In this document: in pieces, positions 26,866 through 35,191 of the stretch
How positions within the stretch are numbered: position 1 is the first letter of the stretch
How the letters are laid out: every line of letters begins with the position of its first letter
Source of the DNA: Actinocrispum wychmicini
GTDB taxonomy: Bacteria; Actinomycetota; Actinomycetes; Mycobacteriales; Pseudonocardiaceae
Direction: 5' to 3'
Assembly (NCBI RefSeq): GCF_004345645.1
Contig: NZ_SLWS01000003.1
Span: 496,001-560,000 of the forward strand
Length of the DNA: 64,000 bases
Notes under the pieces: model-generated
Database searches by the model: none
The model's input: only the letters and a program-made list of their open reading frames with translations
What the model was told of the DNA's origin: nothing
Translations under genes and position numbers: made by a program

Positions 26866-28071
26866 GTGGTGATGCTGCAGCGGTTCAAGGCACGGCTGGA
26901 GGCGACCTGCCTGCGCCTCGGGGTGCCGTATCCCTGGTGGCTGCCGTTGGCGTCGGCGGTGCTGAGCATCGGGTTCACCCTGGCGGCGTTGGCCCAACGA
27001 GGCGCCCTGCTGCCGCCGACTCCGCTGGCGCTGGTGCTCGTGCCACCGGCGGTCTACTGGCTGCAATGGATCATCACCGGGTGGTGGATGTCGCCGTGGC
27101 TGGAGGCCGTGATCGTCACGGGCTTCGTGGCGGTGCTGCTGACAGTCCCGACGGGACCGGTCGCCGACTTCGCACCGCTGGTGCTGGTGGTCGGCGTGGC
27201 CGAAGTCGCGGCGACGCTGCGGTTCCGGCACGCGGCCGTCGTCGCGGTCCTCGCCGCCGGGGTGCTGGTGTGGTCGGCGGCCAGGACGGGGCTGATCGGC
27301 ACCCCGGTGTATCTCGTGTCGCTTGTCCTCGGTGCGCAGGTCGGCGTCGCGCTGCGCTGGCAGATCCGGGCGTTGGCCGCTGAGCGCGAGAACCACGCCA
27401 TCACGCGGGAACAGGCGGTGTCGGCGGAGCGCCAACGGATCGCCCGCGAAGTGCATGACGTGGTCGGGCACTCGCTGACCATCACGTTGCTGCACCTCAC
27501 CGGCGCACGGCACGCGCTGCAGGAGGACCAGGACATCGCCGAGGCCGTCGAGGCGCTGACCGAGGCGGAGCGGGTCGGCCGGGCGGCCATGGCGGACATC
27601 CGGCATTCGGTGGGCCTGCTGGGCTCCGGGCCGGCCGAGACCCAGCCGCTGCCCGGCATCCAGGACGTGCCGGACCTGGTGGAGCGCACCCAGGCCGCCG
27701 GGATCGACGTGCAGTACCGGCAGACCGGTGATCTGTCCATTGTGGATCGTACGCACGGGCTGGGGCTGTACCGGATCGCCCAGGAGTCGTTGAGCAACAT
27801 CGCCAAGCACGCGCCGTCGGCCACAGCTACCGTGCTCCTGCGCGCGGATCTGGACGGGACGCGGTTGACCGTCCGCAACACGTTGCCGGCGGGCTGCGTC
27901 ACGGCGAACGTCCACGGTACCGGCCTGAACGGCATGGCCACCCGGGCCCGGCAGCTGGGGGCCGTCCTCAACCTCGGTCAGCAGGGCGAGCACTGGGTGG
28001 TGGACCTGATCATGCCGTTCCTCGGAACCGATCCGACGTCGGTGTGCCCGATCCGGACGGTGATGTCGTGA
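26866..28071 (+). CDS. NarL-type two-component sensor histidine kinase
   Basis: 401 aa: five or six hydrophobic segments in residues about 20-165 form a membrane sensor without a large extracellular domain. Then comes a HisKA_3 domain with the phospho-acceptor in AREVHDVVGHSLTITLLHL and an HATPase domain (LYRIAQESLSNIAKHA, GTGLNGMATRA). GTG 26866 and GTG 26869 or ATG 26872 are all possible starts. The last bases overlap the response-regulator start (GTGA), so the pair is translationally coupled. DesK-like layout suggests sensing of membrane state or a hydrophobic ligand, such as an antibiotic; this is inference. Confidence 0.92.
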   Translation: MVMLQRFKARLEATCLRLGVPYPWWLPLASAVLSIGFTLAALAQRGALLPPTPLALVLVPPAVYWLQWIITGWWMSPWLEAVIVTGFVAVLLTVPTGPVADFAPLVLVVGVAEVAATLRFRHAAVVAVLAAGVLVWSAARTGLIGTPVYLVSLVLGAQVGVALRWQIRALAAERENHAITREQAVSAERQRIAREVHDVVGHSLTITLLHLTGARHALQEDQDIAEAVEALTEAERVGRAAMADIRHSVGLLGSGPAETQPLPGIQDVPDLVERTQAAGIDVQYRQTGDLSIVDRTHGLGLYRIAQESLSNIAKHAPSATATVLLRADLDGTRLTVRNTLPAGCVTANVHGTGLNGMATRARQLGAVLNLGQQGEHWVVDLIMPFLGTDPTSVCPIRTVMS

Positions 28072-28754
28072 CCGACGTGACCGACGACTGCGTGCGGGTC
28101 CTGCTTGTGGACGACCAGGAGTTGGTCCGCGCGGGCCTGCGCCGGATCCTGCGCCGCCGCGCCGGGTTCGTCATCGTCGACGAATGCTCCGACGGCGCCG
28201 ACGTGCCGGCGGCACTTGACACCCACGCGGTCGACGTCGTCGTGATGGACCTGCGGATGAAGAACGTGGACGGGATCGAGGCCACCCGGCGGCTGCGTCA
28301 GCGCCAGGACAACCCGCCTGTGCTCGCGTTGACCACGTTCGACGACGACGAGCTCCTGTCCGGCGCGCTGCGCGCGGGCGCCGCGGGTTTCATCCTCAAG
28401 GACTCGCCGGCCGAGGACCTGATCCGGGCCGTCCGGACGGTCGCGACGGGGGACAGCTGGCTGGATTCCACCGTGACCGCCCGCGTGCTCACCACGTACC
28501 GCCGGGCCGCCGACACGGGCCAGCCCACGGAGCCGCCCGACCAGCTCACCAGCCGGGAACACGATGTGCTGCGAGCGATCGGCCGCGGCATGACCAACAG
28601 CGAGATCGCCGACAGCCTGTTCATCTCCGAGGTCACGGTGAAGAGCCACATCGGCCGGATCTTCGCCAAGCTCGGCCTGCGCGACCGGGCCGCCGCGATC
28701 GTCTACGCGTTCGATCACCAGATCGTCACGCCCGGCCGCCCGCACACCGCCTGA
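28068..28754 (+). CDS. NarL/FixJ-family response regulator
   Basis: 228 aa from GTG 28068 (overlapping the kinase stop). Receiver domain residues about 10-125 with phosphorylatable Asp in VVVMDLRMKNVDG and the switch Lys in GFILKDSP; LuxR-type helix-turn-helix at about 160-220 (LTSREHDVLRAIGRGMTNSE, EVTVKSHIGRIFAKLGL). Partner of the kinase just upstream. The next gene in the same direction, an M4 protease 215 nt away, has its own leader, so it is probably a separate unit although it could be a target. Confidence 0.93.
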   Translation: MTDVTDDCVRVLLVDDQELVRAGLRRILRRRAGFVIVDECSDGADVPAALDTHAVDVVVMDLRMKNVDGIEATRRLRQRQDNPPVLALTTFDDDELLSGALRAGAAGFILKDSPAEDLIRAVRTVATGDSWLDSTVTARVLTTYRRAADTGQPTEPPDQLTSREHDVLRAIGRGMTNSEIADSLFISEVTVKSHIGRIFAKLGLRDRAAAIVYAFDHQIVTPGRPHTA

Positions 28755-28930
28755 CCGGCATTCACACTTAAGTATTGATATCCGAATATGTTCTAGTTGC
28801 CCGATTCCGCACTATCGACGGTGTTCAGGGCCGGGGGTTCGTGTTTACGGTGCCGGTGTCACTGTGCGTGCTCTAGCCGACGCGTGCAGTGCACAAGTTG
28901 ATCTCACGTGGATGTTTCGTCCCCTGCATG

Positions 28931-28964
28931 TTTCCAGCGCTCAACGATGACGCTGGGAAAGGAG
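28931..28964 (+). promoter_or_regulatory. Leader hairpin reaching the protease Shine-Dalgarno
   Basis: tttccagcg (28931-28939) can pair with cgctgggaaa (28951-28960, one bulged G). The 3' arm runs into the aaaggag Shine-Dalgarno (28958-28964) of the gene starting at 28970, so the fold could reduce ribosome access. The remainder of 28755-28930 is AT-rich (cttaagtattgatatccgaa) and probably carries the promoter. Confidence 0.35.
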
Positions 28965-28969
28965 CATCT

Positions 28970-30517
28970 GTGAAACGCACTTTGCACCGCACGATCGCCG
29001 TGGGTGCTGTGTTCGCGGCGGCACTGGCCTTGGCCGTGCCCGCTTCCGCGACGAGCCCCAGCCCCGGATTCACTGTGCAAGCCATGGCCGCTCGAGGCGC
29101 GGACGCGCTTGTGGCCACCCGACCCTCGGCCCTGTTCGCCAGCGCCGGCGAGCAGTTCGTGCAGCAGGGAGTGACGAGCTCGGCCGGCATGCAGTACGTG
29201 TCGTACGAGCGCACTTACCAGGGGCTGCCCGTCATCGGTGGCGACTTCGTCGTGGTCACCGACGGCACCGGCGCGGTTCAGGAAATGTCCGTGGCGCAGC
29301 AACAGGCCGTCGGCACCCTGGCCACGACCCCTCGGATCACCTCAGCGCGTGCGACGCAGCTCGCGCGCGGCCAGCTCGCGCAGGTCGACTCCGTGACCGC
29401 ACCGGTCCTTTCGGTGTACGCGCTTGACGGCAAGACACGCTTGGCGTGGGACACCCGCGTGACCGGCAACGACGGCAAGGACTACTCGATCCAGTCGGTC
29501 TACGTCGACGCACGCACGGGCGCCATCCTGGGCACCCAGGAACACGTCATGCACGGCACGGGCAACACCGTGTGGAACGGCCCGACGCCGGTGCAGATCG
29601 CCACGACGCACCAGGGCGCCAACTTCCTGCTGCGCGACCCGGCGCACCCCACTGAGCAGTGCCAGAACGCGGCGAACAACACCACGTTCACCAAGACCAC
29701 CGACACGTGGGGCAACGGCAACGCCACCAACCGGGAAACCGGCTGCGCGGACGCCATGTTCGTGATCCAAAAAGAGAACCAGATGTTGTCGCAGTGGGTG
29801 GGCCGCAACAGCTTCGACGGCAACGGCGGCGGATGGCCGATCCGGGTCGGCCTGAACGACCTGAACGCCTTCTACGACGGCAGCCAGGTCCAGATGGGCC
29901 ACAACCAGCAGAACCAGTGGATCACCTCGCTCGACGTGGTCGCGCACGAGCACGGCCACGGCGTCGACGACCACACCCCGGGCCGGATCTCCCGCGGTGG
30001 CACCCAGGAGTTCGTGGCCGACGTGTTCGGCGCGTCCACCGAGTGGTTCGCCAACGAGCCGGCTCCGTTCGACACGCGCGACTTCCTGGTCGGCGAGCGG
30101 ATCAACCTGGTCGGCAGCGGCCCGATCCGCAACATGTTCAACCCGCAGGCAGTGGGCAACAACCCGAACTGCTTCTCCAACGCGGTACCCAACATGGAGG
30201 TACACGCGGCGGCAGGACCGGGCAACCACTTCTTCTACCTGTTGGCCGAGGGCAGCAACCCGACTGACGGCCAGCCGACCAGCCCCACCTGCAACGGCCA
30301 GCGAGTGACCGGCGTCGGCACGCAGGCCGCGTTCACGATCTTCTACAACGCGATGCTCCGCAAGACCACGGCCAGCGGCTACCCGCGGTACCGGCTCTGG
30401 ACGCTGCAGGCGGCCAAGGCCCTCACCCCGGGCAACTGCACCAACTTCAACGCCGTCAAGGCGGCGTGGAACGCGGTGAGCGTGCCGGCACAGGCCGGCG
30501 AGCCCGCCTGCCCGTGA
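28970..30517 (+). CDS. Secreted M4 (thermolysin-like) metalloprotease with FTP/PepSY propeptide
   Basis: 515 aa from GTG 28970, chosen for the gggaaaggagc RBS and the signal peptide it creates (MKRTLHRTIAVGAVFAAALA, cleavage after PASA). A propeptide follows: FTP domain (YERTYQGLPVIGGDFVVVTD) and PepSY-like part (YVDARTGAILGTQEH). The catalytic domain has HExxH at 326-330 (VAHEHGHGVDDHT) and a downstream Glu in RGGTQEFVADVFGAS as third zinc ligand. The protein would be exported, self-processed and act as a neutral zinc protease. A metalloprotease-inhibitor-like gene lies about 1 kb downstream on the other strand. A palindromic terminator follows. Confidence 0.92.
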   Translation: MKRTLHRTIAVGAVFAAALALAVPASATSPSPGFTVQAMAARGADALVATRPSALFASAGEQFVQQGVTSSAGMQYVSYERTYQGLPVIGGDFVVVTDGTGAVQEMSVAQQQAVGTLATTPRITSARATQLARGQLAQVDSVTAPVLSVYALDGKTRLAWDTRVTGNDGKDYSIQSVYVDARTGAILGTQEHVMHGTGNTVWNGPTPVQIATTHQGANFLLRDPAHPTEQCQNAANNTTFTKTTDTWGNGNATNRETGCADAMFVIQKENQMLSQWVGRNSFDGNGGGWPIRVGLNDLNAFYDGSQVQMGHNQQNQWITSLDVVAHEHGHGVDDHTPGRISRGGTQEFVADVFGASTEWFANEPAPFDTRDFLVGERINLVGSGPIRNMFNPQAVGNNPNCFSNAVPNMEVHAAAGPGNHFFYLLAEGSNPTDGQPTSPTCNGQRVTGVGTQAAFTIFYNAMLRKTTASGYPRYRLWTLQAAKALTPGNCTNFNAVKAAWNAVSVPAQAGEPACP

Positions 30518-30540
30518 TCGACTGATCTGGTGAACCAGTA

Positions 30541-30592
30541 GCAGTGGCCGGCCATCGCCGTGTGCGGTGGCCGGCCATTACTGTGCGGCGTT
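30541..30592. terminator. Hairpin after the M4 protease gene
   Basis: cagtggccggccatcgc faces gcggtggccggccattactg; the arms pair with few mismatches around the twice-occurring tggccggcca. Located between convergent genes ending at 30517 and 30603. Confidence 0.65.
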
Positions 30593-30602
30593 GTTCGTAC
30601 GG

Positions 30603-31451
30603 TCATGGCACGACTGTCTGCGCGCGTTCGACCGCGGCGGCTCGGTACGCGGCGAGCTCGTAGAGCAGCTTGCGGTCAGCGTCGGGCAGGGACGCCACGA
30701 GGTCTCGTTCGGCTCGCAACGCGACCAGAGGCAGGTGTTCCCGCATCGCGCACTCCCCGTCGGCGACCGCCACGGAGATCTCCCGTTGCGACACCGCCGC
30801 GGTTCCTGTTTCCTGCCCGAACGAATGGCGAGCGTCGTCGGGCGTCTGAAACGGGAACCCTCGCGCCGCCACACATTCCCGCCAGCCGGCCATGGCCGAG
30901 AGGTAGCCCGGGGCCGACGTGGCCTGAGCGGTCAGCCGGTCGTTGACCTGTTCCGGTACGTACGTGAGACGGGCCCACAGGACGACGTCGCCGACGAGGG
31001 CCCGCCGGCTGTCCGCCTCGCACCCCTGCCCCTTGACCGTGTATCCGCCGGCGATCCCGGTCGGGACGTCGGTTCCCGGCGGGCCGAACAGCGCGGCCTG
31101 GTAACCGGGTGGCCGCGACCCCGGGCTTGTGTCTGGAGTGGACGGTTCGGGTCGGTAACCCCGCGTCCTGCGGCCGGGCAGGTCGATGATGGCCGTCTCG
31201 TCCTCCGGTGACGGTGGCAACGGGGTCGTCCTCACCGGATAGTCGAACCCCCGTGCGGCCATACAGTGCCGGTCCAGGTGCGCGATGGCGTTGTCCAGCA
31301 CCACCTGGGTGGACCGCCACGTCCCGGAAGGGGTGGCCAGGTCGACGGCGGTGGCATCCAGTTCGCCGGTGAAAGCCGGCGGACCGGCCGGCCGCGCGGT
31401 GGCGCAACCGGTGAGCCCGGCCAGCAGGATGACCAGCGTCCAGGTTCTCAA
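30603..31451 (-). CDS. Putative lipoprotein
   Basis: 282 aa starting at TTG 31451 (overlaps the upstream stop by TTGA), with a short signal and lipobox LLAGLTGC giving a lipidated Cys at residue 16. The mature part is not a domain I recognise. It contains paired segments, HCMAARGFDYPVR and ECVAARGFPFQTP, that look like an internal duplication with a conserved C-x2-ARGF motif, and a long C-terminal helix (RAERDLVASLPDADRKLLYE). Such proteins occur as surface lipoproteins in actinomycetes. The overlap with the inhibitor-like gene suggests co-expression. Confidence 0.75.
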   Translation of the reverse strand: MRTWTLVILLAGLTGCATARPAGPPAFTGELDATAVDLATPSGTWRSTQVVLDNAIAHLDRHCMAARGFDYPVRTTPLPPSPEDETAIIDLPGRRTRGYRPEPSTPDTSPGSRPPGYQAALFGPPGTDVPTGIAGGYTVKGQGCEADSRRALVGDVVLWARLTYVPEQVNDRLTAQATSAPGYLSAMAGWRECVAARGFPFQTPDDARHSFGQETGTAAVSQREISVAVADGECAMREHLPLVALRAERDLVASLPDADRKLLYELAAYRAAAVERAQTVVP

Positions 31452-31858
31452 CAGGTGCTGTCCGAACTGATCTTGTCGTTGAATCCTGGGTCGTTGTAGC
31501 CCGTCGGGGGCTGCGCGGCGAAGTTCGGGACCCGGTCACCGGCCGCCAGGCTGTGGCTGTGGCCACGGTAGTTCGCGTCGACATGGAAATAGGCGGTGCA
31601 CCCCTTGGTGTTCGCGATGGAGCTGATGCAGTCGTTCCAGGTGCCGGTCTGGCACGCCGAGTGCGGAAACGCGGTGAAGTTGGGATTGCTGTGCTTGACG
31701 ACACCGGGTGCGCCGGGGGAGTAGTTGGTGTCCACCCAGAAACAGAGGCTGTCCGCCGGGCACGAGGCGGTCGCCGCCTCGGCACTCGGCGCGGCGGCGA
31801 GCATGGACAGCAGTGGCAGAGCGGCGATACCGGCCGCGAGGACGTTCCTTGTCCGCAT
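31448..31858 (-). CDS. Secreted peptidase-inhibitor I36-like (beta-gamma crystallin fold) protein
   Basis: 136 aa with a signal peptide (MRTRNVLAAGIAALPLLSML, cleavage after SAEAA) and six cysteines in the mature part. The repeats SLCFWVDTNYSPGAPGVVKH and GCTAYFHVDANYRGHSHSL are typical of the I36 family, whose founder SMI from Streptomyces inhibits thermolysin-like metalloproteases. The first gene of a pair with the lipoprotein, and within 1 kb of an M4 protease gene. An immunity-like role (keeping the secreted protease in check) or an unrelated crystallin-like role are both possible. Confidence 0.85.
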   Translation of the reverse strand: MRTRNVLAAGIAALPLLSMLAAAPSAEAATASCPADSLCFWVDTNYSPGAPGVVKHSNPNFTAFPHSACQTGTWNDCISSIANTKGCTAYFHVDANYRGHSHSLAAGDRVPNFAAQPPTGYNDPGFNDKISSDSTC

Positions 31859-32022
31859 GGTCTTCCTCTTTCGATCAGGAACCGGTTGGCGAACCTGCCG
31901 GGAGCGTGGGAATCCCGCCAGATTGGGACAACGGCACTCTGTCGGGCTTCGGGGACGTCGAGTTGACGACGAGCGCTTGGACGTTGACCGCGTGTGCGAG
32001 CCGCCGTTCGGACGCGACGACC

Positions 32023-32890
32023 TCAGCGCACGGATCCGCGGCGCCGGTAGTGGCTGGGCGGAACGCCGTATCTGGCCCGGAACAGTCGGCTGAAGTGCGC
32101 CTTGTCGGCAAAGGCCCAGCGGGCCGCGATCGCGTGGATCGGTCGTCCGGCCAGCCGGGGATCGGCCAGGTCCCGGCGGCACCGTTCGAGGCGCCGCTGC
32201 CGGATACTGCCCACGACCGTCACACCCTGCTGCTGGAACAGGTGATGCAGATGCCGGGTGGAGATGTAGTGGGCGGCGGCGATCGTGTCGGGGGCGAGTG
32301 TCCGGTCGGCGAGGTTGCGTTCGATGAAGTCCTGGATGTGGACGAACAGCGCGCGGTGGCGCGTTTCCGGAGACAGTTCCCCGGTGGCGTCGAGCTCGTG
32401 CGCACACCACGCGGCCACGAGGTCAAGGGCCACCATGGCCAACCGGGCCGAGTCGCCCGCCCGGAACGCCCCCGCGTGCCTGACCAGCTCCTTGACGTAG
32501 GTCACCAGGACCGCGCTCATCCCGTGATCCGTCGACACGGGGATGCCGAACATGCGGCTGACCGCATCGGCTGAGGTGCCCCGGGCCGAAGCGGGAATCC
32601 CGCCCGGCCTGGCTGAACACGAACTTCCCGGACAGCGGCACGGCCAGTTGGAACTGTTCCGGATCGGACCTGCGGATCAGTCTCGCCGTGCGGAGCGACT
32701 CCAACTCCGGCAGGCGCATCGTCCTGAGCTGAAGGTCGCCGAAGTCCATCGACCGCATTTCGGCCAGGAACCCGGACGATTCGTCGGACACCACCGTGCT
32801 CGGGATCAGCGAGCCGGCGACCAGTTCTCGCCACGCGGACAACCGGTCGGCGACAGGAAGATCACTTGTCCGGAACACGGTTTCGATCAT
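32023..32890 (-). pseudogene. AraC-family regulator broken by internal deletion/frameshift
   Basis: The N-terminal AraC-binding-like domain (ETVFRTSDLPVADRLSAWRE to QAGRDSRFGPGHL) starts at ATG 32890. The helix-turn-helix half (SAVLVTYVKELVRHAGAF to WAFADKAHFSRLFRARYG) lies in another frame and ends at 32023. At about 32570 the reading frame changes and the roughly 40-45 residues that normally link the two halves (LYDTSRP...LPR region of this family) are missing. So this is a deletion plus frame change, not a single-base error. The DNA-binding half could still be made from internal starts near 32553. Confidence 0.75.
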
Positions 32891-32988
32891 GAGCCGCCCC
32901 TCCCCGAGTGGTCTCGCACAGCCCATTGTTCCGGCGCGACCTGGAGGTTTGCGGAACGGCACCGGGCCAAGTGGTGATCCAGATCCCG

Positions 32989-33046
32989 TTGACTGAACCG
33001 TCCGGACGGTATACTTTGAACCCTGAAACTATACCGTCTGGACGGT
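32989..33046 (+). promoter_or_regulatory. Promoter with two TetR operators upstream of the MFS pump
   Basis: Perfect 14-bp palindrome accgtccggacggt (32997-33010) lies between ttgact (-35-like, 32989-32994) and tatact (-10-like, 33010-33015; spacing 15 nt, a little short). A second copy, accgtctggacggt, is at 33033-33046, just ahead of the Shine-Dalgarno. A third related site precedes the adjacent tetR gene. The arrangement fits repression of the pump by that TetR. Confidence 0.8.
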
Positions 33047-33064
33047 TTACGAAAGAGGTGTGTG

Positions 33065-34522
33065 ATGTCGGCCCGTGCGCGGCGGCTGGCACTGGGTGTC
33101 CTGGTGCTGCCGGTGCTGCTGATCAGTGTGGACATGACCGTGCTGGGTGCGGCCTTGCCGCAGCTGAGCGCGGACCTGGGCCCGACCGGGGTCGAGCAGC
33201 TGTGGATCGTGGACATCTACGGGTTCGTGCTGGCCGGGCTGCTGGTGTTCATGGGGTCGTTGGGGGACCGGATCGGCCGGCGACGGCTGCTGCTCGGCGG
33301 CGCGGTCGTGTTCGGCGTGGCCTCGGTGGTCGCGGCGTTCTCGACCACGCCGATGATGCTGATCCTGGCGCGCGCGTTGCTCGGTGTGGGTGGTGCGACG
33401 CTGATGCCGTCGACGCTGTCGTTGATCCGCACGATCTTCACCGAGGCCGGGCAACGCCGGATGGCGATCGCCGTGTGGAGCGCGGCGTTCTCCGGTGGGA
33501 TGGCGATGGGGCCGGTCGTCGGCGGCTGGCTGCTGGAGCACTTCTGGTGGGGCTCGGTGTTCCTGGTGAACGTGCCGGTGCTCCTCGTCCTGCTGGTCGC
33601 GGGGCCGGTGCTGCTGCCGGAGGCCAGGGACCCGAAGCCGGGCCGGTTCGACCTGGCGTCGGCCGTGTTGATGCTGGCCGCGGTCCTGCCTGTGGTGTAC
33701 GCGATCAAGATGCTGGCGACCGGTGAACTCACTGTGTTGTCGGCGTTGGGTGCCGGCGCGGGTGCGGCGGCGGGTGTGCTGTTCGTCCGTCGGCAGCGGA
33801 AACTCACGCACCCGATGCTGGACCTCGGGTTGTTCGCCAACCGGGCGTTCACCGGGTCGGTGCTCACCAACACGTTGAGCGTGTTCGGCATCGCGAGCCT
33901 GCTTTTCCTGCTGCCCCAACATCTTCAGCTGGTGCTGGGGATGTCGCCGCTGCAGTCGGCGATGTGGCTGCTGCCGGAGACCGCGGCCAGCCTCACCGGT
34001 GCCTTCGCGGGTGCCCAGCTGGCGAAACGGTTCTCCCAGTCCCGGCTGATCGCCGGTGGCCTGCTGCTGGCCGTCGGCGGGTTCGCGGTGATCGGGGTGG
34101 ACGCCGGGCTGACCGGCGTGGTGGTCGGCTGTGTCCTGGCCGGCCTCGGCCTGGGGCTGACGTCGACGTTGACCAACGACCTGGTGGTCATGTCCGCTCC
34201 GGCGGAGCGGGCCGGCGCCGCCGCCGCGGTGTCCGAGACCGGGTACGAGCTGGGCGGTGCGCTGGGCACGGCCGTGCTGGGCAGTGTGGCGACAGCGGTG
34301 TACCGGGGCGGGCTGCCGCACGACGCACCGGCGGAGGCCCGGGAGACGTTGGCGGCCGCGGAGCACACGCCCGGCCTGATCGACGCCGCACGCGAAGCGT
34401 TCGTCAGCGGCCTGCAGGTGGCGTCATGGGCGGCCGCCGTGATCCTGCTGGGCGCGGCCATCCAGGCGTACACGATGTTGCGGCCGACGAACGCGCCGGT
34501 CGCGGACCTGGTCAGGCGTTGA
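33065..34522 (+). CDS. DHA2-family (14-TM) MFS drug efflux transporter
   Basis: 485-aa EmrB/QacA-like multidrug transporter. Motif A (GSLGDRIGRRRLLLGG), motif D1-like VDMTVLGAALPQL with an acidic residue in TM1, and motif C (SGGMAMGPVVGG) in TM5 place it in the proton-driven DHA2 group, such as SmvA and LfrA. Fourteen hydrophobic segments are evident. ATG 33065 follows an agagg RBS. It is controlled by two palindromes upstream and convergent with the tetR gene, overlapping its end by 11 nt. Probably exports toxic cations or an antibiotic; substrate unknown. Confidence 0.93.
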   Translation: MSARARRLALGVLVLPVLLISVDMTVLGAALPQLSADLGPTGVEQLWIVDIYGFVLAGLLVFMGSLGDRIGRRRLLLGGAVVFGVASVVAAFSTTPMMLILARALLGVGGATLMPSTLSLIRTIFTEAGQRRMAIAVWSAAFSGGMAMGPVVGGWLLEHFWWGSVFLVNVPVLLVLLVAGPVLLPEARDPKPGRFDLASAVLMLAAVLPVVYAIKMLATGELTVLSALGAGAGAAAGVLFVRRQRKLTHPMLDLGLFANRAFTGSVLTNTLSVFGIASLLFLLPQHLQLVLGMSPLQSAMWLLPETAASLTGAFAGAQLAKRFSQSRLIAGGLLLAVGGFAVIGVDAGLTGVVVGCVLAGLGLGLTSTLTNDLVVMSAPAERAGAAAAVSETGYELGGALGTAVLGSVATAVYRGGLPHDAPAEARETLAAAEHTPGLIDAAREAFVSGLQVASWAAAVILLGAAIQAYTMLRPTNAPVADLVRR

Positions 34523-35045
34523 GCCGGTTGGCGATCTCGCCGATCCGGGCGAGCAACGTCGTGGTGTTGGCCTCGCCGAGCGCCGAGCGCATGTAGAGGC
34601 CGTCACCGACGAGCAGCACGAGTTCGGCGGTGAGCGGGTCGTCGATGTGCTCGTTGAGCAGGTCGCGGTAGGCGGTGGTGCCGCGATGCATAACCTCCGT
34701 GGCCCGTGGGTCGTTGAGAGCCAGACGGAGGGTGGCCATGGTGGTGCGGTGCAGTGGGTGCTTGGGGGTCGCGTCGGTGATGGCGGTCCGCAGGAAGTAC
34801 CGCACCACCCCTTCGGGGGCATGGCGGGCGTTGTCGACGTCCTCGGCCGTACGTTGCGTCATCCGGTCGAGCAGACCGTCACGCAGCGCGTCCTTCGAGC
34901 CGAAGTGGTACAGCAGGCCGCCCTTGGACACGCCCGCGTGCGCGGCGACGGCGTCGAGCGTGATCTCGACCGGCCCACGTTCGGAGAGGATGTTCTCGTA
35001 CGAGTCCAGGATCCGTTCCCGGGACGACGGCTTCGGCACAGTCAT
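34512..35045 (-). CDS. TetR-family repressor of the adjacent MFS pump
   Basis: 177 aa from ATG 35045. Helix-turn-helix near residues 25-50 (ITLDAVAAHAGVSKGGLLYH) and an all-helical ligand domain after it. A copy of the accgtccggacgg palindrome begins only 4 nt upstream of the start codon, so the transcript is probably nearly leaderless and self-repressed. The same site occurs twice before the pump gene 33065, so pump and repressor are co-regulated by the same protein even though the genes face each other. Confidence 0.92.
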   Translation of the reverse strand: MTVPKPSSRERILDSYENILSERGPVEITLDAVAAHAGVSKGGLLYHFGSKDALRDGLLDRMTQRTAEDVDNARHAPEGVVRYFLRTAITDATPKHPLHRTTMATLRLALNDPRATEVMHRGTTAYRDLLNEHIDDPLTAELVLLVGDGLYMRSALGEANTTTLLARIGEIANRLNA

Positions 35046-35048
35046 ACT

Positions 35049-35066
35049 GTACCGTCCGGACGGCAC
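35049..35066. promoter_or_regulatory. Third copy of the TetR operator, at the tetR start
   Basis: tgtaccgtccggacggcaca: the accgtccggacgg core of the two operators before the pump gene, with one mismatch in the outer arms, directly upstream of the tetR ATG. Confidence 0.75.
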
Positions 35067-35191
35067 ATATCGCCGTTCCGGGCGGCCGTGTGTCCCGGGT
35101 GGGTTTCGAAACACGCGGTCTGGACCACCTGCCGCCATCTTGGCCTTACGCTGGAAGAGTGAGCGGCGACACGGCGGTTCGGGGGCGAGTC

